Shown: positions 1 through 8,058, counted from the stretch's first letter. The stretch: 64,000 nt of DNA from Capnocytophaga leadbetteri (GCF_003054025.1 NZ_QBKG01000001.1:434001-498000), one strand, 5' to 3'. Notes: generated by a model from the letters alone, not told the origin. A program made the numbers and translations.

Positions 1-126
1 CTCGTGTTTACCCCTGTTGATAAAGGTATAGCGCGCTTTAGTTTTTGGGAATAGCTGCACCACTCCGCACTGCATTGTGAATTTGTAAAAATCGTTATCT
101 AATAAAGATGTTAGTACTTTGCTCAT
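1..126 (-). CDS. pncB: Nicotinate phosphoribosyltransferase, N-terminal part (runs off the window)
   Basis: Reading the minus strand from the ATG at 126 gives 42 codons open to the window edge. The N-terminus has LLDNDFYKFTMQ near residue 8 and ARYTFINRG near residue 31, both characteristic of nicotinate phosphoribosyltransferase, which makes nicotinate mononucleotide from nicotinate and PRPP in the NAD salvage (Preiss-Handler) pathway. A TAnnTTTG box lies about 50 bases upstream and an array of 8-base repeats fills the leader between box and start. Only the first tenth of the gene is visible, so its integrity cannot be judged. The identification rests on these two motifs. Confidence 0.85.
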   Translation of the reverse strand, partial: MSKVLTSLLDNDFYKFTMQCGVVQLFPKTKARYTFINRGKHE

Positions 127-132
127 ATTGAT

Positions 133-172
133 AGATTTGTCGATTTGTCGATTTGCTAATTTGTCGATTTCT
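133..172. repeat. Octamer tandem array in the pncB leader
   Basis: Five 8-base units of the cgatttgt type run in phase between the predicted promoter and the pncB start, so they would be in the transcript leader. This is one of at least seven arrays in the window with this period and core (AAATYRRC on the opposite strand). Confidence 0.8.
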
Positions 173-175
173 CGG

Positions 176-183
176 CAAAGATA
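176..183 (-). promoter_or_regulatory. Predicted -7 box of pncB promoter
   Basis: TATCTTTG on the minus strand matches the Bacteroidota -7 consensus TAnnTTTG and lies 50 bases upstream of the pncB start. Confidence 0.6.
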
Positions 184-216
184 ATAAATAATCTTAAATT
201 AGCAACCTTTCCTCTT

Positions 217-251
217 GTTTTTCGTCTCTTGTCTGTCGTCTTTTGTTTTTA
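217..251. repeat. Heptamer tandem array at the 3' end of the aminotransferase gene
   Basis: Five 7-base units of the gtctttc type; the last unit contains the stop codon of the aminotransferase gene on the minus strand. A second array with the same unit sits at 35575-35616. Confidence 0.65.
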
Positions 252-1442
252 GAACTTCGTTTTTGCAACCTCAAGAGCTTCTAAGATGATGTCGCAACCC
301 TCTTTTATTTCGGCTTCGCTGAGGGTGAGCGGAGGCGAAAGACGTACAGCACGACCTTCGAACAGCAGCCAATACACTATTAGCCCTCTGTCTTGACAAT
401 AGTTAATCACAAAATCAGCTATTTCTGAACTCTTAACGATAACCGCTAACATCAGTCCTTTGCCGTTTACACTCTCTATAAGCGGGTGCTGTAGGTACTG
501 ACGGAAAAGCTTTTCTTTCTCTAAGGTTTGAGCCATTAGGTCGGTGGTGAGCAGCTGGTTGAGAGTAGCCAAAGAGGCTGCTGCAATCACGGGGTTACCG
601 CCAAAGGTGGTGATGTGCCCCATTTTAGGGTTGTTTGCCAATAGCTGCATACGCTCGTATGACGATACGAAAGCCCCCACCGGCATACCGCTTGCCATAC
701 CCTTGCCTATAGCGATAATATCGGGGGTGATGCCGTAGTTCTGAAACCCAAAGAGCTTACCGGTGCGCCCGAAACCAGGTTGTATTTCGTCTATAATCAG
801 CAGGGCGCCTACCTCTTCGCAACGGCGTTTTACTTTGATAAGATAATCGTTTTGAGGTTCTATAAAGCCCGCGCCCCCTTGTATGCTTTCTAAAACTACC
901 CCAGCCGTGCGCTCGGTTATTTTCAGTATATCAGCCTCGTTGTTAAACTCTATAAAATCTACATCGGGTAGGAGCGGACGAAACGGACGCTTGCGCTCCT
1001 CATAGCCCATTAGGCTCATCGAGCCCTGCGTGTTGCCGTGATATGCATTTTTGGCAGCAATCAGTTGGGTGCGCCCTGTTACGCGCTTCGCCAACTTTAC
1101 TGACCCCTCAATGGCTTCCGTACCCGAATTTACCAAATAGGTAGTGTTGAGTTCGGGGGGTAGTTGTGCCGCAAGGAGCTTGCAGAAATCTACCGCAGGC
1201 TTTTGTATGTACTCGCCATACACCATTACGTGCATATAAGTAGCGCATTGCTCTTGTATTGCTTTCACTATTGCAGGGTGGCAATGCCCTAAGGTACAAG
1301 CCGATACTCCTGCTACAAAATCTAAATATTTCTTACCGTCGGTAGTGTAGATATAGCTACCTTCGGCGCGCTCTACCTCCAACAATCGCGGATAGGGTGA
1401 AGTAGGAGCTTGATATTTTAGAAAATCTTGTTGTTGATTCAT
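249..1442 (-). CDS. Class III (aspartate family) PLP-dependent aminotransferase
   Basis: This 397-residue protein is full length for a fold-type I class III aminotransferase. Visible marks are the N-terminal GKKYLDFVAGVSA and LGHCHP segment (about 36-55), the glycine-rich NSGTEAIEGSVKLAKR motif (about 105), IIDEIQPGFGRTG near 216, and GKGMASGMPVGAF near 248, where the Lys should form the PLP Schiff base. Such enzymes transfer amino groups of ornithine, acetylornithine, lysine, GABA or similar substrates; the sequence alone does not fix the substrate. Its start overlaps the stop of a broken GIN-domain fragment (ATGA overlap). The same start-stop junction recurs at 3824, where the intact GIN gene precedes a truncated copy of this gene, about 97% identical over 250 bases. 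Confidence 0.85.
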   Translation of the reverse strand: MNQQQDFLKYQAPTSPYPRLLEVERAEGSYIYTTDGKKYLDFVAGVSACTLGHCHPAIVKAIQEQCATYMHVMVYGEYIQKPAVDFCKLLAAQLPPELNTTYLVNSGTEAIEGSVKLAKRVTGRTQLIAAKNAYHGNTQGSMSLMGYEERKRPFRPLLPDVDFIEFNNEADILKITERTAGVVLESIQGGAGFIEPQNDYLIKVKRRCEEVGALLIIDEIQPGFGRTGKLFGFQNYGITPDIIAIGKGMASGMPVGAFVSSYERMQLLANNPKMGHITTFGGNPVIAAASLATLNQLLTTDLMAQTLEKEKLFRQYLQHPLIESVNGKGLMLAVIVKSSEIADFVINYCQDRGLIVYWLLFEGRAVRLSPPLTLSEAEIKEGCDIILEALEVAKTKF

Positions 1443-1638
1443 TCTTTTTCTTCTTTTATAATTTTAACCATTGGGCTGGGGTCTATACGGCTAATAGCAT
1501 TCCCTTTGTATCGCAATTCAAAAAAGCCATTAGATTTGCCTTGTATAGTGCCGTTAATATACAATTTAGCTTTTAGTATTGATGAGTTGTCAAAAGTAGC
1601 ATCTTGTATTTTCAAATCGTATGCTTCTATATCAGCTA
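1439..1638 (-). pseudogene. C-terminal fragment of a GIN (DUF2807) domain protein
   Basis: The minus strand encodes 64 residues, beginning DIEAYDLKIQ and ending KIIKEEKE, that align with the C-terminus of the intact GIN-domain protein at 3824-4597 at roughly 60% identity. There is no start codon or N-terminal two-thirds; upstream the sequence switches at about 1636 into the first 13 codons of a WG-repeat gene. The stop overlaps the aminotransferase start exactly as in the intact locus. The fragment is older or more diverged than the neighbouring aminotransferase duplication, so it probably came from a second, paralogous GIN gene. Confidence 0.8.
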
Positions 1639-1677
1639 TGCAGTTAGTAATAGAGTGTAAAGTAATATGTTTTTCAT
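1636..1677 (-). pseudogene. First 13 codons of a lost WG-repeat gene
   Basis: MKNILLYTLLLTA followed by an immediate TAG repeats the signal-peptide start of the intact WG gene (start 2979), including about 20 bases of spacer upstream. Everything after codon 13 is lost at a junction with the GIN fragment. With the intact gene and the 3' fragment at 3000-3239 it shows that at least three tandem WG genes once stood here, each about 20 bases from the next. Confidence 0.75.
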
Positions 1678-1698
1678 ATTTGTAATATTTTTTAAAAG

Positions 1699-2979
1699 TT
1701 ATTTGGCTATGGGGTGGTCGGCAGGGGCATTATTACAGTCTTTCACACATTCTCCTTTTTGGTTTATATAGAACCATTTGTTATTTAGCTTTACTTGTGC
1801 TAATCCTTCTGAAAAATCCGCAACATAATCATACTTTATAGGAATCACTTCTTTGCCTGTTTTATCTATAAAGCCATATTTATCATTCAATTTTACTTTA
1901 GCTAATCCTTCTGAAGGACTTTCAGCATCATCATACTTTATAGGAATCACTTCTTTACCTGTTTTATCTATAAAACCCCATTTGTTATTTAGACTTACGG
2001 CTGCTAATCCTTCTGAAAATCCTTCTGCATAATCATACTTTATAGGAATCACTTCTTTACCTGTTTTATCTATAAAACCATATTTTCCATTCAAACTCAC
2101 GCTTGCTAATCCTTCTGAAAAACTACTCGCATCATCATACTTTATAGGAGTCACTTCTTTACCTGTTTTATCTATAAAACCCAATTTGTTATTTAGCAGA
2201 ACTCTTGCTAATCCTTCTGAAAAAAGCCAAATATCAACATACTTTATAGGAATCACTTCTTTACCTGTTTTATCTATAAAACCATATTTGTTATTTAGGC
2301 TAACCTTTGCTAATCCTTCTGAAAAATCCCAAACATCATAATTATACTTTATAGGAATCACTTCTTTACCTGTTTTATCTATAAAACCATATCTATAATT
2401 CAAACTCACGCTTGCTAATCCTTCTGAAAAACTGCTCGCATCATCATACTTTATAGGAATCACTTCTTTACCTGTTTTATCTATAAAACCATATCTATTA
2501 TTCAATTTTACTAAAGCTAATCCTTCTGAAAAACCCCTAGCATTATCATACTTTATAGGAGTCACTTCTTTACCTGTTTTATCTATAAAACCATATTTTT
2601 TATCTAATATTACTAAAGCTAATCCTTCTGAAAAACCCCAAGCATAATCATACTTTATAGGAATCACTTCTTTACCTGTTTTATCTATAAAACCCCATTT
2701 GTTATTTAGCCTAACGTTTGCTAATCCTTCTGAAAAACCCCTAGCATTATCATACTTTATAGGAATCACTTCTTTACCTGTTTTATCTATAAAACCATAT
2801 TTTTTATCCAATTTTACCATTGCTAATCCTTCATAATATTCATCTTTCCAGTCATACTTCTTTGCTTGTTGCACAGGCTGGGCAGACGGCTCTTTTTTTA
2901 CCTTTTCTTCAGGTAGCAGACCTTGCGCATAGGTTAGGGTAGCAGTTAGTAATAGAGTGTAAAGTAATATATTTTTCAT
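1699..2979 (-). CDS. Secreted WG-repeat protein
   Basis: This 426-residue protein has a signal peptide (MKNILLYTLLLTATLTYAQG), a short linker, then ten near-perfect 34-residue repeats with the core GFIDKTGKEVIPIKY and FSEGLA, and a divergent final unit ending in DHPIAK. WG repeats (WG_beta_rep) are beta-rich modules of poorly defined function, often in exported proteins. The DNA copies of the core are almost identical from unit to unit (102-base period), pointing to recent expansion or gene conversion; substitutions cluster in the exposed-looking DxAxx and VxLNN positions. Unit 5 carries one extra residue. Flanking fragments show it is the surviving member of a tandem family. Function unknown. 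Confidence 0.85.
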   Translation of the reverse strand: MKNILLYTLLLTATLTYAQGLLPEEKVKKEPSAQPVQQAKKYDWKDEYYEGLAMVKLDKKYGFIDKTGKEVIPIKYDNARGFSEGLANVRLNNKWGFIDKTGKEVIPIKYDYAWGFSEGLALVILDKKYGFIDKTGKEVTPIKYDNARGFSEGLALVKLNNRYGFIDKTGKEVIPIKYDDASSFSEGLASVSLNYRYGFIDKTGKEVIPIKYNYDVWDFSEGLAKVSLNNKYGFIDKTGKEVIPIKYVDIWLFSEGLARVLLNNKLGFIDKTGKEVTPIKYDDASSFSEGLASVSLNGKYGFIDKTGKEVIPIKYDYAEGFSEGLAAVSLNNKWGFIDKTGKEVIPIKYDDAESPSEGLAKVKLNDKYGFIDKTGKEVIPIKYDYVADFSEGLAQVKLNNKWFYINQKGECVKDCNNAPADHPIAK

Positions 2980-2999
2980 CTTTGTTATATTTTTAAAAA

Positions 3000-3239
3000 T
3001 TATTTGGTTATGGGGTGTCCTGCTGGGGCTTCATCACAAAACTCTGCACACTCACCTTTCTTGTTTATTTCAAACCATCTATCAAGTTCAGTGGGGCGAA
3101 CTAAAGCTACTCCTCCTGAGAAACTTTTTGCATCAAAATATCTTGTAGGAATAACCTCTCTCCCTATTTTATCAATAAACGTGTTTAAACTTTTTTTAGG
3201 AACTTGGAGATAAACCCTAATAAAAGCATTCCAATCCAA
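3000..3239 (-). pseudogene. C-terminal fragment of a second WG-repeat protein
   Basis: Codons reading FIDKIGREVIPTRY, then a last half-unit ending AGHPITK, match the final repeat and tail of the intact WG protein. There is no ATG or signal peptide (the open frame begins at TTG), and the upstream side joins a transposase remnant at about 3240. The stop is 20 bases before the intact WG start. Best read as the 3' end of an upstream paralogue cut by the IS insertion or a later deletion. Confidence 0.75.
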
Positions 3240-3240
3240 G

Positions 3241-3570
3241 TTACATCAAGATACTCCCCATTGCTATCATTTGCCCTTTATTATCACACAAAAAAATGCT
3301 ATTTGTGGTTACGGATTTTTTTCTTGCTTAATAGCCTGTAGATTCTCCTTTTTGCCGACAACGTGTATGACTACCATCCAATTGAACGCAAGACATATCT
3401 AATTTTCTTTTCTTCTTGCTTAATAGATTTAACCATACTCGCTGAAAACTACCGTCTTTACTCCATTTGTTGAAGTAGTAATAGACATTTTGCCAAGAGA
3501 TTTCTCCTTTTTCAAAATAGACCTCAATTGGAAGTTCTTTCCATTGCACCCCTGTTTTTAACCTCTTGAG
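3241..3570 (-). pseudogene. IS5-type transposase remnant, truncated at both ends with an internal stop
   Basis: The minus strand reads RLKTGVQWKELP, then SWQNVYYYFNKWSKDGSF, LDMSCVQLDGSHT and ESTGY, then TAA (3328-3330), and continues in frame with ARKKSVTTNS and GQMIAMGS. This matches the N-terminal and early catalytic part of IS5/IS1182-like DDE transposases; the DGSHT stretch carries the first catalytic Asp. The stop replaces the Gln expected after GY, a likely CAA to TAA change. N- and C-termini and terminal inverted repeats are missing, so it is immobile. Confidence 0.75.
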
Positions 3571-3824
3571 TCTACTGCAGGCTTTTGTATGTACTCGCCA
3601 TAGACCATTACGTGCATATAAGTAGCGCATTGCTCTTGTATGGCTTTCACTACTGCAGGGTGGCAATGCCCTAAGGTACAAGCCGATACTCCTGCTACAA
3701 AATCTAAATATTTCTTACCATCGGTAGTGTAGATATAGCTACCTTCCGCGCGCTCTACCTCCAACAATCGCGGATAAGGCGAAGTAGGAGCTTGATATTT
3801 TAGAAAATCTTGTTGTTGATTCAT
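3571..3824 (-). pseudogene. 5' fragment of a duplicated class III aminotransferase gene
   Basis: The first 84 codons repeat the intact aminotransferase (start 1442), with about eight base differences in 250, and end abruptly at 3571 where the sequence joins the transposase remnant and reaches a stop two codons later. The catalytic lysine region is absent, so it cannot be an enzyme. The start overlaps the stop of the intact GIN gene (TAATG), probably the ancestral arrangement. Confidence 0.85.
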
Positions 3825-4597
3825 TATTTTTCTTCTTTAATGACCTTAATCATTGAGTTTGTTTCTATTTGGTTAGTAGCATTACCTTTGTAATAAAGTT
3901 CAAAAATACCGCTTGGTTTTCCTTGTATAGTACCATCAATTCTCAATTTTGCTTTTACAATACCCGAAGTATTAAAAATAGCATTTTGTATTTTTAGGTC
4001 GTAAGTTTCTAATTGGATGATTCTGTTAGAAACAAAATTGAGATTTTCTACTTTTCCACTAATAGGCAGCTTAGCGAGTGAGCCTGCATTGAAAGTGAGA
4101 TTTCGGCAATTGAGCTGTAAGTTTCCTTCCCTACAACTACCTATTTCTAAATCCAAATCATTGATATTCAGTTTTAAATCAATCTCCGAAAGAAAGTCGA
4201 GAAGCATTTTGTAGGAAGGCATATTTATAGGTTCTTCTGAACGAATTTTGCCACTTTGCATTTTCAATTCGCTTGTTCCTTTAATTGGGATTTTGAGTTT
4301 TATGCCTCCTGTTTGCACAAAATTCACGCCTTTAGGTGTTTCCAAAGATATTTTCAAAGTTCCATCTTCCACAGTAGCTTTGATGATAGGGTGAATTGCA
4401 TTATCAGCATCGATGTAGATATGGTCGTTTTTTTCATTTACCAATGTAACCTCCCACCTACTATCGATATCTATTTTAGTGTACTTGGGCAGTTCTGTTC
4501 TTAGTACACTTCTTTCGCCAGAAGCTTGGAATACGTTTTGGGCTGTTGATAAGGCTGTTGCAAATAGCAAGCCTATTGATAAAATAATGTTTTTCAT
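3824..4597 (-). CDS. Exported GIN-domain (DUF2807) protein
   Basis: The 257-residue protein begins with a signal peptide (MKNIILSIGLLFATALSTAQN). The rest is the repetitive beta-strand pattern of the GIN domain (putative auto-transporter adhesin head, DUF2807): short strands separated by N/G/K turns, with no catalytic residues. It lies 22 bases downstream of ftsK on the same strand and may be co-transcribed with it. Its stop overlaps the start of the truncated aminotransferase copy. The family is common in Bacteroidota and of unknown function; a cell-surface or periplasmic location is inferred. Confidence 0.8.
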   Translation of the reverse strand: MKNIILSIGLLFATALSTAQNVFQASGERSVLRTELPKYTKIDIDSRWEVTLVNEKNDHIYIDADNAIHPIIKATVEDGTLKISLETPKGVNFVQTGGIKLKIPIKGTSELKMQSGKIRSEEPINMPSYKMLLDFLSEIDLKLNINDLDLEIGSCREGNLQLNCRNLTFNAGSLAKLPISGKVENLNFVSNRIIQLETYDLKIQNAIFNTSGIVKAKLRIDGTIQGKPSGIFELYYKGNATNQIETNSMIKVIKEEK

Positions 4598-4618
4598 TGT
4601 AATTATTGTTTATTGTTA

Positions 4619-7057
4619 TTATTCACCTCCTAATAATCTATCTAAAGCTACAATGTCTTGCACAAGCACTTGGCGGGCTTTACTGCCCTCAAAAGGGCCT
4701 ACAATACCTGCGTACTCTAATTGGTCGATGAGGCGACCTGCACGATTGTAACCTAACTTGAGCTTGCGCTGCAAGAGCGATGCCGAGCCTTGTTGGGCGT
4801 TTACCACTATTTCGGCAGCTTCTCGGAACATCGAGTCGCGCTCTGAGGGGTCGAAGTCAGATAGGTCAGTAGGCTCGCTATCAGGGCCTACGTATTCAGG
4901 TAGCAAATAAGCATTGGCGTAAGCGCGCTGCGCCCCTATATACTCGGTGATGCGCTTCACCTCTGGAGTGTCTATAAAAGCACATTGTATGCGCACCGGT
5001 TCATTACCTTGGGAGTAGAGCATATCACCACGCCCTATCAGCTGCTCGGCACCCGAACCGTCTAAGATAGTTTTAGAGTCGATTTTTTGCGCTACTTTAA
5101 AGGCAATACGCGCAGGGAAGTTAGCCTTGATAACCCCTGTGATAACGTTTACCGAAGGGCGCTGTGTAGCGATAATCAGGTGGATACCAATAGCACGCGC
5201 CAGCTGCGCAATACGAGCTATAGGCAATTCAACCTCTTTGCCTGCCGTCATTATCAGGTCAGCAAACTCATCTACCACCAATACGATGTAAGGCAAGAAG
5301 CGGTGCCCCTCGTTAGGATTTAGTTGTCGCGCCTTGAACTTAGCGTTATACTCTTTGATGTTGCGCACTTGAGCGTTTTTCAGCAGCTCGTAGCGGTTAT
5401 CCATCTCTATACACAATGAGTTCAACGTATTGACCACTTTCTTAGTGTCGGTGATGATAGCCTCTTCGCTATCAGGCAATTTAGCGAGGTAGTGGCGCTC
5501 AATAGTCTCGAATATAGAAAGTTCTACCTTTTTAGGGTCAACCAATACAAATTTCACCTCAGCAGGGTGTTTTTTGTAAAGCAGAGAGGTAAGCACCACG
5601 TTTATCCCTACTGATTTACCTTGCCCTGTAGCCCCCGCCATCAGCAGGTGAGGCATTTTAGCAAGGTCGGTGATGAAAGGTTCATTGCTGATAGTTTTAC
5701 CAAAGGCTATAGGTAGCTCCATTTCGGCATTCTGGAATTTCTGAGCCGTAATCATCGTGCGCATATACACGGTAGTCGGTTTTTTATTAGGTACCTCAAT
5801 ACCTATGGTACCCTTACCAGGGATTGGTGCGATGATACGAATACCAAGGGCTGCTAATGAGAGCGCTATATCGTCTTCCAAACGCTTAATTTGGGCTATG
5901 CGCGTACCTGCTACCGGTACTATTTCGTATAGGGTAACTGTAGGGCCTACAGTAGCTTTGATTTTAGAGATTTCAATTTTATAATCGGCTAAAGTTTTGA
6001 TAATTTTATCGTTATTCTCTTTTAGCTCCTCTTCGTTGATGATGATACTTTTGTCTTTGGGCTCGTCTAAAAGTTCTATGGTAGGGAAACGGTAGTCGCT
6101 TAGGTCTAAACGAGGGTCGTATTCGCCATAGTTTTGCACCAACTGCTGCGCCAACTCTTCAGGGTCTACCATAGCTGGCGGTACCGTAGGGGTGATAGTA
6201 AAGGCAGGTTCTTCCTCTCTGGTATTGGTAATTTCGAGCGGACTTTCAGGGTGTAATGGCGGTATCTCTCTTTGGTGAGTGAAAGGGTCTACAGGCGTGT
6301 TTTCCGCTTGCGGGATAATAATTTCTAAAGGCTCATTGTCAGCCTCTTCAGGTGCTTCGTTTTCCTCCTCTTCTTCGGTCTGTACTTCAGAAGTTACTTC
6401 GCTAACAGCAGGCTTTTCTTCCTCTTCGGGGATAGCTTGTTTAACTTTATTGGCGATACCCTTGCCGAAGTCAATTACTTTTTCGGGGGTGAGTTGCCAT
6501 TTGAATACGGCATACAGCAGCGCTCCTAAGATTAGCAGTAGCACGGTGCCTATCTTGCCCAAATAGTCTTGCAACCATTGGTTGAGTTCGTAGCCTGCCG
6601 CCCCTGCAAGTACGGTAGCTTTGCCAGAGAAAAAGCCAAAAGCGGTAGATACATACACCATTTGCAGCGTGCCCCAATACCAGCGGTTTAGCAGTGGCAT
6701 TTTGATATTGAGCAGTACTTTAAGCCCTGTGATGAGTATTAGCCAAAAAGCTATAATACAAGCTATTCCAAACCCTTTGTATATGAGTATATGACCGAGG
6801 TAAGCCCCTATCTTGCTCATCCAATTTTCGGCTACCTCATCGCGTGCGCTAAGGTCAGACCAAATACTTTGGTCGGTTTGCCACGAAAAGAAAAAAGAAA
6901 AGTAGGTGAAAAGCAGAAAAAATGCCAGAAATATTAAGAAAAGCCCCACAGCAATACGGCGCTGTCTGACCTTTGCGGCATTATTTTTCTTAGGTTTTTT
7001 GTCGTCTTTTTTATCTTCTTTTTTATCGTCGGTTTGTTGCTGCTTCTTTTTAGCCAT
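4619..7057 (-). CDS. ftsK: DNA translocase FtsK
   Basis: FtsK pumps DNA at the septum and helps resolve chromosome dimers with Xer. The ATG at 7057 gives 812 residues. The 15 codons before it are rejected because they begin with TTG and overlap the TAnnTTTG box at 7080-7087. After a Lys/Asp-rich cytoplasmic start come four hydrophobic segments (within about residues 30-190), an acidic Pro/Glu-rich linker, then the motor with Walker A GATGQGKSVG, Walker B IVLVVDEFADLI and an ATQRP motif, and a C-terminal winged-helix gamma domain (SLLQRKLKLGYNRAGRLIDQLE). Length and domain order are normal. Confidence 0.95.
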   Translation of the reverse strand: MAKKKQQQTDDKKEDKKDDKKPKKNNAAKVRQRRIAVGLFLIFLAFFLLFTYFSFFFSWQTDQSIWSDLSARDEVAENWMSKIGAYLGHILIYKGFGIACIIAFWLILITGLKVLLNIKMPLLNRWYWGTLQMVYVSTAFGFFSGKATVLAGAAGYELNQWLQDYLGKIGTVLLLILGALLYAVFKWQLTPEKVIDFGKGIANKVKQAIPEEEEKPAVSEVTSEVQTEEEEENEAPEEADNEPLEIIIPQAENTPVDPFTHQREIPPLHPESPLEITNTREEEPAFTITPTVPPAMVDPEELAQQLVQNYGEYDPRLDLSDYRFPTIELLDEPKDKSIIINEEELKENNDKIIKTLADYKIEISKIKATVGPTVTLYEIVPVAGTRIAQIKRLEDDIALSLAALGIRIIAPIPGKGTIGIEVPNKKPTTVYMRTMITAQKFQNAEMELPIAFGKTISNEPFITDLAKMPHLLMAGATGQGKSVGINVVLTSLLYKKHPAEVKFVLVDPKKVELSIFETIERHYLAKLPDSEEAIITDTKKVVNTLNSLCIEMDNRYELLKNAQVRNIKEYNAKFKARQLNPNEGHRFLPYIVLVVDEFADLIMTAGKEVELPIARIAQLARAIGIHLIIATQRPSVNVITGVIKANFPARIAFKVAQKIDSKTILDGSGAEQLIGRGDMLYSQGNEPVRIQCAFIDTPEVKRITEYIGAQRAYANAYLLPEYVGPDSEPTDLSDFDPSERDSMFREAAEIVVNAQQGSASLLQRKLKLGYNRAGRLIDQLEYAGIVGPFEGSKARQVLVQDIVALDRLLGGE

Positions 7058-7079
7058 TTTTTTGTTATCAGTTAGGGGG

Positions 7080-7087
7080 CAAAGGTA
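7080..7087 (-). promoter_or_regulatory. Predicted -7 box of ftsK promoter
   Basis: TACCTTTG on the minus strand, 23 bases before the ATG at 7057, with TTG-containing sequence about 20 bases further upstream. Confidence 0.65.
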
Positions 7088-7120
7088 CAAATAATTTGTC
7101 AAATTGCCAATTCTGAAAAA

Positions 7121-7160
7121 AAAAGAGGTAACAAGTTTTACCCCACTTGTTACCTCTTTT
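7121..7160. terminator. Intrinsic terminator after tpx
   Basis: A perfect 16-base inverted repeat (7121-7136 and 7145-7160, 8-base loop) flanked by A-runs and T-runs, 32 bases after the tpx stop and just upstream of the ftsK promoter. It insulates ftsK from tpx. Confidence 0.85.
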
Positions 7161-7192
7161 GTCTTTATGAAAAATTTACTACAAACTAAGCC

Positions 7193-7690
7193 TTATTTGA
7201 TGGCTTCTAACGCTTTGGCGTAGTTAGGTTCGTCGGTAGTTTCGGCTACTTGTTCGGTATAGACTACCTTGCCATTTTCGTCAACCACTACCACACTGCG
7301 CGATAGCAATCCTTTAAGAGGAGAATCGGTGAAAGCAATAGGATAATGTTGCTCAAAACCCCCTCTGAAATCAGAAAGCATTACGAGGTTATCGATACCC
7401 TCAGCAGCGCAAAAACGTGTAAGAGCAAAAGGCAAATCCTTAGAGATGCAAAGGATAGCCACATTGTTTAGCTTTGAAGCCTCAACGTGAAACTTGCGCA
7501 CTGAGGCTGCACATACGCCTGTATCAACACTAGGGAAGATGTTTAGAATTACTTTCTTGCCTTTGAAGTCAGAAAGTTTTACCTCAGCCAAGTCGTTTTT
7601 AACAGCTGAAAAGTCAGGGGCTACGGTGCCCACTTTAGGAAGATCGCCTGCTGTGTGAGCAGGTTCGTTATGAAATGTAATGTTTGCCAT
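7193..7690 (-). CDS. tpx: Thiol peroxidase (Tpx), atypical 2-Cys peroxiredoxin
   Basis: Starting at the ATG at 7690 (MANITFHN) gives 165 residues, the usual Tpx length. The longer frame begins upstream of the promoter box and is rejected. The catalytic segment NIFPSVDTGVCAASVRKF (near residue 50) holds the peroxidatic Cys, and the resolving Cys is in AILCISKDLPFAL. Tpx reduces hydrogen peroxide and lipid hydroperoxides using thioredoxin in the periplasm or cytoplasm. It is monocistronic: own promoter at 7727-7734 and terminator at 7121-7160. Confidence 0.93.
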   Translation of the reverse strand: MANITFHNEPAHTAGDLPKVGTVAPDFSAVKNDLAEVKLSDFKGKKVILNIFPSVDTGVCAASVRKFHVEASKLNNVAILCISKDLPFALTRFCAAEGIDNLVMLSDFRGGFEQHYPIAFTDSPLKGLLSRSVVVVDENGKVVYTEQVAETTDEPNYAKALEAIK

Positions 7691-7726
7691 ACAAAAAACT
7701 CTTTTTTTATGTTGCTTATAAGCCCG

Positions 7727-7734
7727 CAAAAATA
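7727..7734 (-). promoter_or_regulatory. Predicted -7 box of tpx promoter
   Basis: TATTTTTG on the minus strand, 37 bases before the tpx ATG. It settles the start at 7690 because the upstream alternative would begin in the promoter. Confidence 0.55.
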
Positions 7735-7751
7735 GTGCCAATTTGCCTTGT

Positions 7752-7815
7752 CAATTTGTCGATTTGTCAATTTGTCGATTTGGTGATTTGTCGATTTGGT
7801 GATTTGTCGATTTGT
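7752..7815. repeat. Octamer tandem array, 8 units
   Basis: Eight in-phase 8-base units (caatttgt, cgatttgt, cgatttgg, tgatttgt variants) make 64 bases just upstream of the tpx promoter, in the tpx/tolC divergent spacer. The array has the same number of units as the one at 60697-60760. Confidence 0.85.
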
Positions 7816-7852
7816 TGATGGGGATGAGTATATTTTTCTGGTCTTGGCTATA

Positions 7853-7950
7853 TTATTAGATGTTTGTACTTCGGTAAATATTAGGTCTTCCTATATCGTT
7901 TCTGTATTGTTCTTATATCGTTTGTATAGGGTAGATGGTTACAGAAAAAA
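7853..7950 (+). repeat. Copy 1 of a dispersed ~100-base intergenic repeat
   Basis: Begins ttattagatgtttgtacttcg and ends in gtatagggtag followed by an A-run. It aligns along its length with 47118-47218 (same start motif, same end) and, inverted, with 56770-56906. It has no open frame and lies between two divergent genes, as do the other two copies. Confidence 0.65.
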
Positions 7951-7952
7951 TT

Positions 7953-7992
7953 GCTAAATTAGCAAATTAGCGAATTAGCGAATTGGTAAATT
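7953..7992. repeat. Octamer tandem array, 5 units
   Basis: Five 8-base units (gctaaatt, agcaaatt, agcgaatt twice, ggtaaatt) directly follow the dispersed repeat. Same family as 7752-7815, seen from the other strand. Confidence 0.75.
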
Positions 7993-8058
7993 GAGGGTTT
8001 TCGTCTATAAAATTGGGCTTTTGGTCGATATTCTTTGTTTTACGCCTCTTAGTTGTCT

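Noticed and set aside
1699-2979. Regular repeats that could suggest a CRISPR array
   Set aside because: The 102-base units encode WG repeats in one continuous reading frame, and there are no unique spacers or cas genes.
3558-3681. Frame joining aminotransferase antisense codons to the transposase as one protein
   Set aside because: The N-terminal part (MYLRALPPCSSESHTRAMRY) is a wrong-frame reading of the duplicated aminotransferase; the same string appears over the intact gene at 1299. Only the transposase part is homologous to known proteins.
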